Below are positions 39,301 through 51,530 of a DNA stretch of 64,000 nt, one piece after another. The translations under genes were made by a program, and so were the position numbers. The notes below the pieces were generated by a model. It did no database searches. It worked only from the letters and a program-made list of their open reading frames with translations, and was not told the DNA's origin. Positions within the stretch are counted from its first letter, which is position 1; every line of letters starts with the position of its first letter. Source of the stretch: Montifringilla adamsi (taxonomy: Eukaryota > Chordata > Aves > Passeriformes > Passeridae). The stretch spans positions 9,227,784 through 9,291,783 of the forward strand of contig JAGGNK010006559.1 of assembly GCA_017590115.1 (NCBI GenBank), read 5' to 3'.

Positions 39301-42300
39301 AGGCTGAGACACTAGCCAAAGGGGTATTCATTTGGGTAATCCCTGGGCTGAAACACTGCTGGTTTGTCAGCCTCTGAAATTATTGGCAATCTCATAGACT
39401 GTATCTAGCAGCTGAGAGGAAGCTGTGCCAACTGGTGGCAGGCTTCAATAGGTTTAGAAAAGCCATCAGTGTAATTGTCATCTTTAACACTGAAAAGTGC
39501 TTATCTGCCATTGTGATAAGTGTGATAGAAACTGTGTAAATAGAAAAGAGCCAGCAGAGTCTTGGAAAAGGCATTCTGCATTTACTGTCCCCCACTGCTT
39601 TGAGCTGCCTGCAAACAGAAACTTTAAAACAACAGACAAATATTGCATCCCATCAAGTACAAAGCATTATGAGAATGACCTCGGTGAATTTCTCTGATGT
39701 ATTGTGCTACATGGCAACAGAGGGATGAGGGCAAGAGCTGGCAGTTCTCTGGATCAGACAGATGCAGGATGGGATTGTGTCTCTATTCCTGACACTGAGA
39801 GAGCCAAAAAGCATGAGGGGTGGATAAACAGTTACTGGAGTGTTTTGAGCTATTGTTAGTTTGCTTTATTCAGGAGAGGACAAAAACTCCACCATATTCT
39901 CAAAGCTTTACGTATTTCAGTACAAGGGCCTTTGAACTAGCACAGAAATATTAAAGCTATATAAGTCGTGCTGCACAGTGTGAAGCTGATAACATTTTTT
40001 AGGTGTGTTTTGCTGGTTTTATTTTTAAGAACAAACCAGTCACCTCTTTCATTGTACAGGATGGTTGTATATTGATGAATGGAAAACAATTGTTTAACCA
40101 TCACTTAAAAGCCTGTAAGTGTTAAGGCATGATGTTAGAAAAACTATGGATAGTTATGAACTAATTTCATCGTTAAGTACAATAGCACTAACATGAATAA
40201 AGGCAAGAGAGAAACAGGTGAAAGTTTTTCTAAAGCAAAGAGTCTGGAAGAAGTTCTCTTTTTGTATTAAATATTTATTTAAAAGCAGCCAAATTGAAAC
40301 AGAGGAAAAAAGACTAATTTTGACTTTTTGAAAAAGCAATTGCTTTCCTGCTTTTACTGAATGATGTAACATATGCACACTCTTGTACACACATAGAGGA
40401 GCACTAGCATCTGTCAAACAGAATTATATATAATGCTTGTTAGCTTCTCTTACACCAGTGCTTTACCTCTTGAGAGACCAATTCAGCTGGGTTGCATGAA
40501 ATGTCATTTTAGGGAAATATTTTTACTTTTTGCTTGATTTCTAGTGTGGGATCTTTGCAAGTTAAAAGAGAAAAATATGCTAAGTAAAATCAAATTAAGA
40601 ATTTTTTTTTTTTTTTTTTTTTTAGTTATGCTAAAAATAAAATTTATGGGGAATTTTACAAGCATTCTCCTCAGTGGAATCCTTCACCAGGGATTATGGG
40701 CCCATTAGGCACCCGCTGCGTCACTGTTGGCCTGTTTGTACACAGTCCCCCTTCAACTGTTATGTCTGTCACAAACCTAATTTTGAAAAACATTTCACTG
40801 TTCTGCATGGCATTTCCTGAGGTGCCTGTGTCTGTTTCCAGGCAAGCTTGAATTTTGTATCTCAGGCTCAAGAAGGGGTTTGTTCTTACAAGTGGGTCTG
40901 CTCACGCCTGCTGAGTCTGGCTCTATCTAAATTGCAGCAGGAGCTAATACTTCCTTTGACAGAGAGCTGTTCAAAGAGCCATGGATTATTGGAGGAGGCC
41001 TCCAGCCCAGCTGGAGAGAGAGCTGGGCTGAATTTGCTACTCTGGCACCTCAAATAGCCCCTAGAAAAGTAGGATAAAAATCAAGGCTAAGGGACCCAAC
41101 CAGGTAGAAAAAGAATCCTCAGACTGAAATTAGTAATTTCATTAAGTGATGCTAGAGATTCCTTGGAAGAGAATTAGAATAAGGAAAGGGTAATACTGCA
41201 ACTTTGACAGGAGACTCCTCTACCTGAGGAGCTGTAGGGCTGTGTTTGTGTCATTCTGCTTTTCAAGCCACTTCCACTGGTGTTCCATTGGTGGCGCAGT
41301 TTGACAATCTGGCTATGAGACTGGGCTGGCAAACACCATCTTCACATGAGGTCAGGAAAATCCAACCAGCATTTGTATCTAGAGGAGGATCCCCCACATG
41401 TTAAACCTACACACCTTCAAACCTCCATATCTTTAAGGAGTTGAATATGCTGAAAACCTCCTTAGATCCAAAGGTGGGAGTTCCTTTGCTGATGTGTAAA
41501 ATAAGAGGGTAAACTGTGTGGGTGTTATTATTAAAAAAAAAAAAAAAATAAAAGCAAATTTTCATATTTACTTCTTGTATAGGAAAATGTATTTAAAAAA
41601 TACTTAATACATTTCTTATAAACTTATGTTGTTAAAATAAAGCATATTTTTTAAAAGGGTTTCTCTACAGAGTCTTTTCTGCTCTGCCAAGAGAAGGATG
41701 AATAATGAGCATTTGAAGCACAAGCATGAAGACTTCAGTACAGGGCATACACTGAACTGTTAGTAAGATTGCAGATAGAAGCAGAGCCTTTTTAGATCTC
41801 TGATTAGTAGAGCGAAGCTTTTCCTTTGTACACATAATGTTCCACCATGTATTTACACAATAAATGGAGATGAATCAACATCTTATCTCTAATGGAGATT
41901 AAAGCATCTCATTCATAAAATAACAACTCAGAAGCATCTGCTTACCCATCCTTATTTAAACAATATTTTTATAAAACAATTTTAATAAACAAAAGCACAT
42001 TTTGGTTGCTTGTGGAAATATAGCACATGCGAAATAGCAGCAGTGGCATTCCCATATTTTACAGACTTACATAAAAGTGTAATGTGCTACTGCACAACAC
42101 TGAAATTATTTTAATGCAACTGCAAGTAAATATGGGTTTTTTCAGCGTTTTTCTAAGATTATAATTTCTTTACACTTCATGCAAATAAGGATAATGAGGT
42201 TCACTAGTTTAGTAACATCTTTTTCTAATTTCAGAAAAAATTGCCATCAGCCGCTTAGTGTAGATTGGTTATTTGGTGAATATACAAATAGTGCTTTTTC

Positions 42301-43049
42301 CCTTGTATTCACTTTCAGAAAGAACCTGAAATATTTAGGGTTTTGTTCGTTGTGAACAAATAAAATAACTGGAGTTTCAATTTTCCACAGGAAAAGGCTT
42401 TTATAAAATAAGCCCACAAATTGCACTGCACTATTCTCAGCCAGTCTTGGATGCTTTTGGTTTACTGATATTGGCCAAGTTAATCACCACTGTTTTGCCA
42501 TGAAATATATTCAGTGTAAAGCCAGGGAACAAGTGTAACAATTGAAATTTTTATTTAGCTCTTACAGTACAAGCATAATCACCTATAGACTGAGAAGGAG
42601 GTTGTGCTGTAGGTAGTCTAACCTGCACGCAGAAAGCCTGAATGTTTTTGTGGCAAGTAAAGATTCATTAACAAAAAATATACACACTATATTAATTTAA
42701 AGATATTCTGACTTCACTATCTTGCTTTTTTTTCTTCAAAGGCAGTTGTTCTTCACTTAGATATTTCTCAGCAGAGCTCTGATTTTCTCAGCAAAGCACT
42801 GATTTTCTAATGAAAATTCTGTAGAATTGTTTGGACAATACATTCTTCTAACGATCTGAAAAGCCCAAAAAGGTGCCATAGAAAGAATAGCATTTTTGAG
42901 TGCATTTTATTGTAATTGTCTTCTACATGTTTTCCACTTTTTATTAACTTTTAATAGGCATTTTTTAAATCCCTAGTTGGATCTACTTAAGAAAAAAAAT
43001 CATTTATTTGGCACAATGAAGCATGTGTCCTTGTGTGTTCTGAATAATG
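36316..43049. other. Unique AT-rich DNA, no gene
   Basis: No exon-like frame or known element is visible. T tracts occur at 40602-40623 (22 T), and an A tract lies near 41531. The passages 40660-41060 and 41220-41500 are somewhat less AT-rich. ATGCAAAT-type octamers near 38599 and 42179 could be POU-factor sites but are too short to mean much alone. Confidence 0.5.
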
Positions 43050-45380
43050 AAATCATAGAATAGTAATAGAATGGTTTTGGTTGTAAGGGACCTTAAAGAC
43101 TACCCAGCCAGGGCTAGGGACAAGACGTCACCTTCCAAGACAAGGTGGCATGAAGTTTTGTCTAACCTGGCCTTGAACATTTCTAAGGATGGGGCATGCA
43201 CAATTTCCCTGGGCAACCTCTTCCAGTGTCCCATCACCCTCACAGAAAATAATTTCTTCTCAGTAGCTGATCTAAACCAACCCTCTTTCAGTTTAAAGCT
43301 ATTACATCTTGTCCTATCCCTGCACAACGTCGTAAAACATGCCTTTCCATCATTCTTTTAGGCCCATTAAGGTACTGGAAGGCTGCTGTAAAGTCGCTCC
43401 AGAGCTTTTTCTTCTCCAGGTGTAACAACCCCAACTCTCTTAGCCTGTCTTCATAGGAAAAATACTCCAGCCCTGTTGTAGTGTGCTTTTATACTTTGTA
43501 ATAGTCTTGATTTTGTATCCCCTTAGTCGGCCTTTTACCCTCTATTGATGTCTCCAGCGTCTTTTCTGCTACAAAGGAGACCAGCCTAGCTGCCCTCAGT
43601 ACCCTCAGGGCACCAGAGAGTGTCCCCCCGCTGTCGGTCACTTCAGGGCTGCCCTCCGGCTGTTTGCCGACCCGAGGCTGGCCGGGGTTCACTGGGAGGC
43701 ACCCAGAGAGATGGAGGCACAGCCCTGTACTTATCTTCATGGCTCTTCTCTGGACCCACTCCAACAGGTGGAGTTTCACATCCTTCCTATATTGCAGGTC
43801 CCAGAGCTGGATTCAGTACTCTAGGTGGGGTTTCACCAGGGCAGAGTAGAGGGACAAAATCCCCTCCCTCTTCCTCCTGCCCATGCTGTTTTTGATGTAG
43901 CCAGGTTGCTGTTATAGCTTTCTGGTATGCAAGCACATGTTGTTGGCTGATGTTGGGCTCTTCGTCAATCAAGACAAATTCCTCTCCTCAGGACTCTTCC
44001 TGATCTTTCTACAGCCTGTATTTGTACTTAGGAGTGCTTCAAACCAGGTGCAGGACTTTAAACTTGGTTTTGCTGAGCCTCATGAAGTTTGCACATGCCC
44101 ATCTCTCAGGCTTGTCAGGGTCCCTTCTTTGCATGCCATGCTTCCCCACACAGCTCAGTGCTGTCAGAAAACGTGCTGAGGGTGCACTCAATTGCACTGT
44201 CCATGTCACTGACAAAGATGTTAATCAGCACCAGTACCAATACTGACCCCTGGGGAATCATTCATCACTGGTCCCCGCTTGGACATCGAGCTGTTTGATG
44301 CAAATATTGAGTGTGACCAACTAGTCAGTTCCTTATCCACTGAGCAGGGCATCCATCAAAACCATGTCTCTCCAGTTTAGATACAAAGGTGATGTGCGGG
44401 ATAGTGTCAAATTCTCTGCAGAAGTCCAGGTAAATTACATTGGTCACTCCCTCCTCATCCACCAACACCATAAGCTCATTGCAGAAGATGTCCAAAATTG
44501 ACTGATGTGATTTTGCCTTGGTGAAGCCATATCAGTTGTCATTAACTGCATTCTCATTTTTCACAGTTTCCAAAAGGATTTGCTCCATGATCTTGCTAGG
44601 CACCAAGGTAAGACTGACCAGTATATGGTTTTCCAAGTCCTTCTTATTTTCCTTTTTGAAGATGAGGGTTATGTTCCTCCTTTTCCTGTCAGCAGGAACT
44701 TCACTGTATTGTCATGACTTCTCAAATATGTTGGATAGTTAGTTAGCCACTTCATCCACAAGTGCTAACTGGATCCATGGATACATCTCATCAACTCCCA
44801 AGGACCCGTGTACTTTCAGGTTTTTTAAATTATCTCAGACCTGTTCTTCATCTACAGTGGCCAGTGATTACTAGTTTTCCCAGTCCCTGCCTTGCCTTCT
44901 GTAACTTGGGCAGTGTGGCTGCAGCAATTGCTGGTGAAGACTGCAGCAAATCAGTCATTGACTACCTCAGCCTTCATCACATACCAGGGTAGTCAGATCT
45001 CCCGTTTCCTTTCAGAGACAGTCCACATTATCCCTAGTTTTTCTTTCATCACCAGTATACCTACAGCAGATTTTCTTGTTGTCCATTACATTCCTGTCCA
45101 AATTTTATTCTGCTTAGGTTTTAGCTTTCCTAATCTGATCCTTGGCTGTTCAGACAACTTCCCTGTATTCCTCCAGCATTACCTGTCCTTGCTTCCACTC
45201 TCTGTAGGCTTCCTTTTTGTGTGCTTGAATTTGTCCAGGAGCTTTTGTTCATCCATGCTGGTCTGCCAGATTTTTTTTTTATTGCCTGACTTCCTCTTTT
45301 TTGGGATGCATTGCTCTTGAGCTTGGATAAACTTGAATATTAACTGGCTTTCTGGGGCCTTTCTTCCCTTAATAAACTTA
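43050..45380 (-). mobile_element. CR1 LINE, long 5'-truncated copy with decayed reverse transcriptase
   Basis: This is the best-preserved element of the window. The plus strand starts with the inverted CR1 3' terminus (AATCATAGAATAGTAATAGAATGG) and the tail 'GGTTGTAAGGGACCTTAAAGACTACCCAGCC'. It then follows the avian CR1 3' region for over 2 kb. On the minus strand the reverse transcriptase palm motif A reads Val-Ile-Tyr-Leu-Asp-Phe-Cys-Arg-Glu-Phe-Asp (44403-44438), against the usual YLDFSKAFD. The FADD catalytic box near 44157-44180 has become Phe-Ser-Asp-Ser, losing the second catalytic Asp. Stops and frameshifts run throughout, so no active ORF2 remains. The endonuclease and ORF1 are absent. 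The 142-codon plus-strand frame and many shorter ones here are antisense shadows. Confidence 0.93.
44403..44438 (-). other. Reverse transcriptase motif A of the CR1 copy
   Basis: The minus-strand reading Val-Ile-Tyr-Leu-Asp-Phe with a downstream Phe-Asp-Thr identifies the palm-domain metal-binding motif of the LINE polymerase. The first Asp is kept, but Ser-Lys-Ala is replaced by Cys-Arg-Glu. It orients the element and fixes its class. Confidence 0.85.
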
Positions 45381-48300
45381 CTTTCTTCTGTGATCACAAA
45401 CAAATGAAAGATAGATCATAAATGGATGAAATACCCTTGATTACAAAGGTCAGCCATCTCCTCTGAATTCCTAATACCCAAAACCTGTTTGCTATCCATT
45501 TTCTCTTATGCTTCAACACAGGTAGTATAAGGACAGTCTGAAAAAAGTAGATAGAACTGTGTCCAAGGAATATAGAGGAGAACTGTTCAGCTGGTTTTGT
45601 AAATTTTTTTTAAATTTTATATATGCCTTTCAGCAGTGCTTATTAAGGATTTATCTTTGTAAGATGCTTTAAAGAAGTAATTGGCTGAATTCAATATGCA
45701 TTGAAGACCCATACTTTTGTCAGGCATAGGCTCAGAGTAATCCTAAATAATTTTTTCCCTTGCAAACTGAAAGAAAATCCTAAGTAAGAAAATTCAGTAA
45801 TAATTTCCTAATCAAAATATATGTAAAACAACATAACCAAGGAAAAAAAAAAAATCAAGATTCTTCTGGAATTCAGTTTACTTTGTAAATCCTGCTATGC
45901 TTCATCCTGGAAAGAAAGAGATGGGCAAAATGACCTAAAAGAATCAGATGTTTCAACATGGCTTAGTATTTGTCGGAGAAAAAAAATAAAATAAATAAAC
46001 ATGAAAAGGAAAATAGAAGATCAGTTTTATGCGAGCAATAAACATCAATGGTTTTTTGAAATGTCAGCTCAGAAAAGGAAGAATAATGAATAACAAGAGC
46101 ATCTACATTAACAAGAATAGTGATAAGCCAAGATGATTATAGTATTTTGCAGATTGTTTTGAGGCACTTTCTTTCCTTTATATGTTAGAATAAAAACCTA
46201 TAATCTTTTGCCAGCAGATGAGAAAACAACAATTTTAAGCTATTTGATAGGAAGCTGGTTGGTGTAAAAACCAAAACACTGTGAATGATGATGAGAAATT
46301 TCATGACTGCATTTTATTATGTTGAGCTCATTTAGTAAACATAGGTATGTAGCATATATAATTGGGAGAAAAAAAATTCAGTGGAGGTACAAAATACAGT
46401 CAAAACCTCCTTGTTATTACTGTTATAATTTTCCAAATAAATTCTCTGTTGAATGTTGATCTGTGCTGGATCTGGTTGTTTTTTAATTTTTTTTTTCACA
46501 ATACATTGTAATCAGACATTCCTGATACCAATTCAGCTTGTTAATTAGTATCTTTTTTCTGAACTTTGTGGTAGTTAGGGGCTATGGTAGTCATTTCAGA
46601 TAAACTAGAAACAAATAATTGAAAGTAATTTGCTTTGTTAAAATGGAAACTCAGGATGAAGTAAAGTAAATTGTTTTGAGTTTTGTAGAATAGTAAGAGA
46701 TTGCTGAATCTCTTGTTCTAGGCTTCATCTACAATGTAAAGTTTTGAAGTCATTAAATCAGATTTCATCCATATCTCATGACTTCCTATCAGCTGAGGGG
46801 ATGATTATCTGTCATGCCTACATTTCTTTGCTGTTAATTCCATTCTCACACAAATAAAACATAGTTTGGACAACTTCTTTGCTATCTGGTGTTTCAGGAA
46901 GACAATATTGTGAACTATAATTCATCTCGCAATTTTCTTATTATATTCTTATTGCCTCTATTCATGTTGCTTTGCTGTGTGTACTTGTTTTGTTTTTCTG
47001 AGACCCTTATATATTGCCTCTCTTAATCACACAGGTTAGAATATGCTTTTCTTAAAATCAGTTGGTTCAGATTTCATAGTGATGAAGCTAAAAGTGAATT
47101 GGTGAGTCGAATAAATACATTGTCTTGTATTTCAATCCTTCAGGATGAAATAAACTTCTATTAAAAAGTTAGAAGATAAACTGGTTTAATTCCGAGGGTA
47201 CTTTAAAAAACCCAAAATTCCAAGTCAAAATACTTAGTCTAGAGCTTTTCTTATTTTGGAAGTGTTCAATTTGGCAGAAAAAAGTAATTTATATTTTTGA
47301 TTGACAAAATTATGATGAACACTACCTGTCCTGAGAAATTTACAGAGAATTTTTTGGGGCTTTGGTAGCAACACTGGTTTTGGGAAGGTTGCTGGAGAAG
47401 GCAGGTGAGAGGGGCAAAATACTGAGGTGGCTCCTACATTTCACATACACAGTCCCGGTGTCTCAGACATCTGCTGTGGATTTCAGAGGGCTCTCAAGCA
47501 CCTGGTACCATAGGAGAAAGATACCTACAGCTACTGTATGACAAGAATTTTATAACTTCATAGAAAGTCTGGTTAATTTATAAATGTTCACATGATGGAT
47601 ACTTAATACAGCTAGGAATGGTGATTTCTCATATGTTAGGGTTTCCTTTTGTCAGAGCTATGATGCTCTGATGTATTTCCCATGTGACATATGAAGTGAT
47701 TGGCATACTGCAAGACTGAATATTTAGGGAGAGTTGAGTTTGTTTCAGATTCAGCAGGAAAGTCGTTAAATTCAAATTACCAAACATATTCTAAGATTCT
47801 TAGCTGTTGATATCTTTTAGCTACAAGAAATTGCCTCAGAACATCTGAGCTGAATGGAAGATATACACACAAGTGCCTTTGATTCATTAAATAATTACAT
47901 GTTATTGTCTTAAAATCTTGCTATCTCAATGTAGATTTTAATCAAGGCGTGCAAGGTACCTAAGAGCTTACTTTGCATATTTCAGTATAGCATAAAACCC
48001 CAGGAGCTTCAGCACAAGCACTTTAAATAATTTTTCGAAGTTCACCTCACAAACCTGGAAGATCCAGAACCAAAACCTAAATCTGCTTACAAGCCTCTTT
48101 CCTTTAGTAAGAGAAAATATTTTTTCTGATGTTGTTTCTCAGTGAAGTAACATAGTCCTCATTAATTTTAAATAAAAGATAAAATCTTTATGTCTCTTCA
48201 TACTGTGGTACAAAAGAAAACATTAATAAAATACGATCTAGAAGGGAAACATAACATTAGAAGTAATACTTCAGCTACAGGGCCTTCCTTGATCTTTAAC

Positions 48301-51099
48301 CAAACATTGAACAACATTAAATTAGTTTTCCTTTTAATCTTTCACTTCTTCCCTCCTGCCCTCTCCCCCAACTTATTTAAAATTCTGAATTCCAAGAGTC
48401 TGGGGATTTGGTCTCTTCAGTCAAAGAGGTACAATGCCATTAATAATACTAAATTTCTAGCCTTCTACTAAAAAAAAAATTTAGTCTAGATTTAACTGTT
48501 CCTACCAATAAGGAAACATTCATCCTCTAGAAAAAAAAAAGGGAAGTATATGCTGAAATTTGAAATAAATTCAGCATTTACTTGCTTGCTTGTTTGGTTT
48601 CTGAGTCCATGTTTGTTTGCTTTTTCTCCAGTGCACCTGGGTGCTTTTTTGGAATACAATCATACTTGAATTACTGTAAAGGAAACAAGATTGAAGCTCC
48701 TATTAAAAACAGAGATGTTTAAATAATTGACTTATGCTTAACTTTATTTGAAAATAGAACATCAATGAAAATTAAATATAATGGCAAAGCAGAAAATATT
48801 GTGTAACTATGATATATTATTTCTCCTATGGTCTCTGCCTTCTACAGATTTTTGAAAAAATCCCATACAGACTTTTTTTTTTTTTTCATGAAGGCTGGAT
48901 CTATGTTACCTTCAAAATATTTTTCAAGCTGAGTTTATCCATTCTGGCTGCACAGAAATAATCCTTAAGAGATAGACTTAGGGAAAATTTCAATGCACAT
49001 TTTGTAGAACACAGAATGATAATTTTGTATAAAACCAAACCCATAATATAAAAAACACATAATTTAAAAAACACATCATTTAACAAACAACATAAAGAAT
49101 GAAAGGCAAGGTGGCATCTTTACAAAGAGAAGAAGTTTCTAAAATACCAGCAAAAAATCTTGATACTGTTGATTCATAATCTGACTAACAGAGCAATCCT
49201 CATCAGAGAAACAAGATCATTTTGCTTGGCTCACACTGCACTATTTTTAAATTGTGGATTGAAACTTGAACTAAGAAAAAAATAGAGACTAAATTTACAT
49301 CATTTATTTTTCTATCAATTTGGAAAGCCCAAGTTCACATATGTGACAGACATGTTGAATTTTAAATTTTTCAGGATTTTTGCAACACAGTCTACTTTCA
49401 TGGAAAAAGAAGCATATTCTTCTCCTGGTGTCCAATTTTATATATAAAAAAGCGAGGAAGCAAGCCTGTTTTCCAAATTCTCTAGCTCTTTCCTTGTCAG
49501 TGCTTTGCACCATTTCATTTACTCTAAATGTGAAATCTAGACCTAAAGGAAAAGATCCCTCCTAACAGGAAATGTGACCAAAAGGTTCATAAGATATAAC
49601 TAACAGTTTGTCTCTCTTCCCTGAAGTCCTTGCATTAGATAACCAATGTTTCTGGTTTTTTTTTTTATTTTTGTTTTTGTTTTTTTTTTTTTAACGTTTT
49701 TAACCTGTGAAGTCTTTGATGCAGATATGATAACTTGGATCACAATTTTTTCACTCCTAAGTGCAAAAGAGACTCAGCCATGACTGGGTCTCTAGGAGCT
49801 ATGATAATGCATTTAAAAGTACACTTATAAAATTAAAATTAAAATGTATGTCTGCACCTGTATCATAAAACTAGTTCTGCAGAGACACAATTTCCTGCAC
49901 ATGAATTGTGACCAGAATGTTGAAAATAATGTCAAATGCAGGTTAAAATCCACAGCTCTGTAAATGCAGCACATTTTTGTCTTGGAAAGAAAAAAAAAAT
50001 GGTGTAGACTCAAGTTAAACATGGTAGGTACCAATCAATTAATTCTGAAAATAAGAAAATTAAGTTTTCCTAGTTATTTTTAACAGTTTAACAGTTTATT
50101 CCTCAAATAGTTAATGTATTAGCTATTACAGGGTAATTTTAGTGATGCCAATCAAGATATCTTTAGAGTAATAGCTACTACTGCTTACAAGTGTCAGATG
50201 TTTTATTGTAAACCAGGAGAGAAAAAAAAAACAAAAAAAAACAACAAAAAGCCAACAAGTAACACCCACCAACCACTCGCTCCCAGAAAATAAAAACCCT
50301 CTCTGCCCTCATTATTTGTGATTGTGGATAGACAAAAAATGGAGGACTTCGAAATAGACAATTTTCATAGAAGCCACAATTTTATATGAGAAGTGAACAC
50401 TGACAAGCCTTCCATCAAAATAATTATCTGAAATTTGTAAATAAATTTCTGGAAACTTCCCAAGTTCTCTGTAGTTTAGTGATGTCCTTTGGTTCTCATG
50501 TTTACAATTCGATGCTAAAAATTTATTGCCAACCTGAATTTGGAAGCTAGCTTATGAAATCAATGCCTTTAAAAAGACTGGAAAGACATTTCAATGAATG
50601 GCAAGTTCAAGCTAATAATTTTCTGTCTCTGAAATCACAGATAATTTCCTATGATTCTGTTAAACTTGGAATAATACACTTCACCAGTTTAGAAGCTACA
50701 GAAAATTGTGTTGTTAATGTACCATTTTTAATGTATTTTGCATTATTTTAACCTATTCTTGAGTCAAATTGTGCAATAAATTAATTTATGAAAGATTGAG
50801 AAAGAATTTCCACTTGCCTAGGTATATTAGAAAAAAAAAAAGCCACCTGGATTTTACAGAACATTTTGAATTTTTGAATTGAGGAGCCAATTTAAAAAAA
50901 AATGCATTCTGTTTCATACAAAGCAGTAAAATATTACTTAGTCTATTTTACAGGTAGAAAAATCAATTAATATTGTCTCAAAGTCACTAATATTCCAGAG
51001 GTTTGAACATTGGTTTGATTAAGAGTCTGCTGTGAGTCTGGCACTCAAATACAGCAGAACATAGGCCATAAACAAAAGGTAAAATCCTAGAATAACTAA
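45381..51099. other. Unique AT-rich DNA, no gene
   Basis: Open frames reach 93 codons (48190-48471, plus) without a recognisable domain. T-rich tracts occur at 48873-48888 and 49658-49692, and an A-rich tract at 50222-50255. A passage at 47350-47510 is richer in G and C but matches nothing I know. Confidence 0.5.
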
Positions 51100-51490
51100 A
51101 TCTGGAAACCATTTCCAGGCACATGAAGGACAAGAAGTTGGTTAAGAGTGATCAGCAAGGATTGGCAAAGGAGAAGCCATGTTTGACTACTCTGAGAGTC
51201 TTCTACAATTAAATGACTCAGTGGGTAGATGAGGGGAGAGCAGTGGACATGGATACCTGGTCCTGTGAAAGGCTTATGGCTCCATCTCCTGTAAGATCTT
51301 CAAAGACAAGCTGCTGAAGCACTGGCTGGATAAGCATGGAGGTGGATTGAAAACTGTTTGGCACCTGAGCCCAAAACATTGTGATCAGTGGCATAAAGTC
51401 TGGTTAGAGGCTAGTACCAGGCAGTGTATCTCAAGGATTCATACTGGGTCCAGTCCTCTTCAAGACCTTATTAATGATCTGGGGAAATGC
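51100..51490 (+). mobile_element. CR1 LINE internal (reverse transcriptase) fragment
   Basis: The plus strand follows the reverse transcriptase region of avian CR1: 'GATCAGCAAGGATTGGCAAAGGAGAAGCCATGTTTGAC', 'GTGGGTAGATGAGGGGAGAGCAGTGGACAT', 'AAGACAAGCTGCTGAAGC', 'GAGGTGGATTGAAAACTG', 'TTGTGATCAGTGGCATAAAGTC' and 'CTGGGTCCAGTCCTCTTCAAGACCTTATTAATGATCTGG'. These cover the palm from before motif A to just before the FADD box. Motif A itself (about 51250-51275) is scrambled. Both the 5' part and the 3' tail are missing. Because CR1 truncation is normally 5' only, loss of the 3' end implies a later deletion or rearrangement at about 51490. Confidence 0.85.
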
Positions 51491-51498
51491 TGAAAAAA

Positions 51499-51530
51499 TT
51501 CACATTCTGTTCCACAAAACAGAATGTGAA
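51499..51530. repeat. Perfect 13-bp inverted repeat at the CR1 3' breakpoint
   Basis: TTCACATTCTGTT (51499-51511), the 6-base loop CCACAA and the exact complement AACAGAATGTGAA (51518-51530) lie within 10 bases of where CR1 similarity stops. The arrangement suggests a template-switch or inverted-duplication scar at the truncation point. Confidence 0.85.

Noticed and set aside
44892..45320. 142-codon plus-strand open frame, the longest in the window
   Set aside because: It lies antisense within the minus-strand CR1 reverse transcriptase region.
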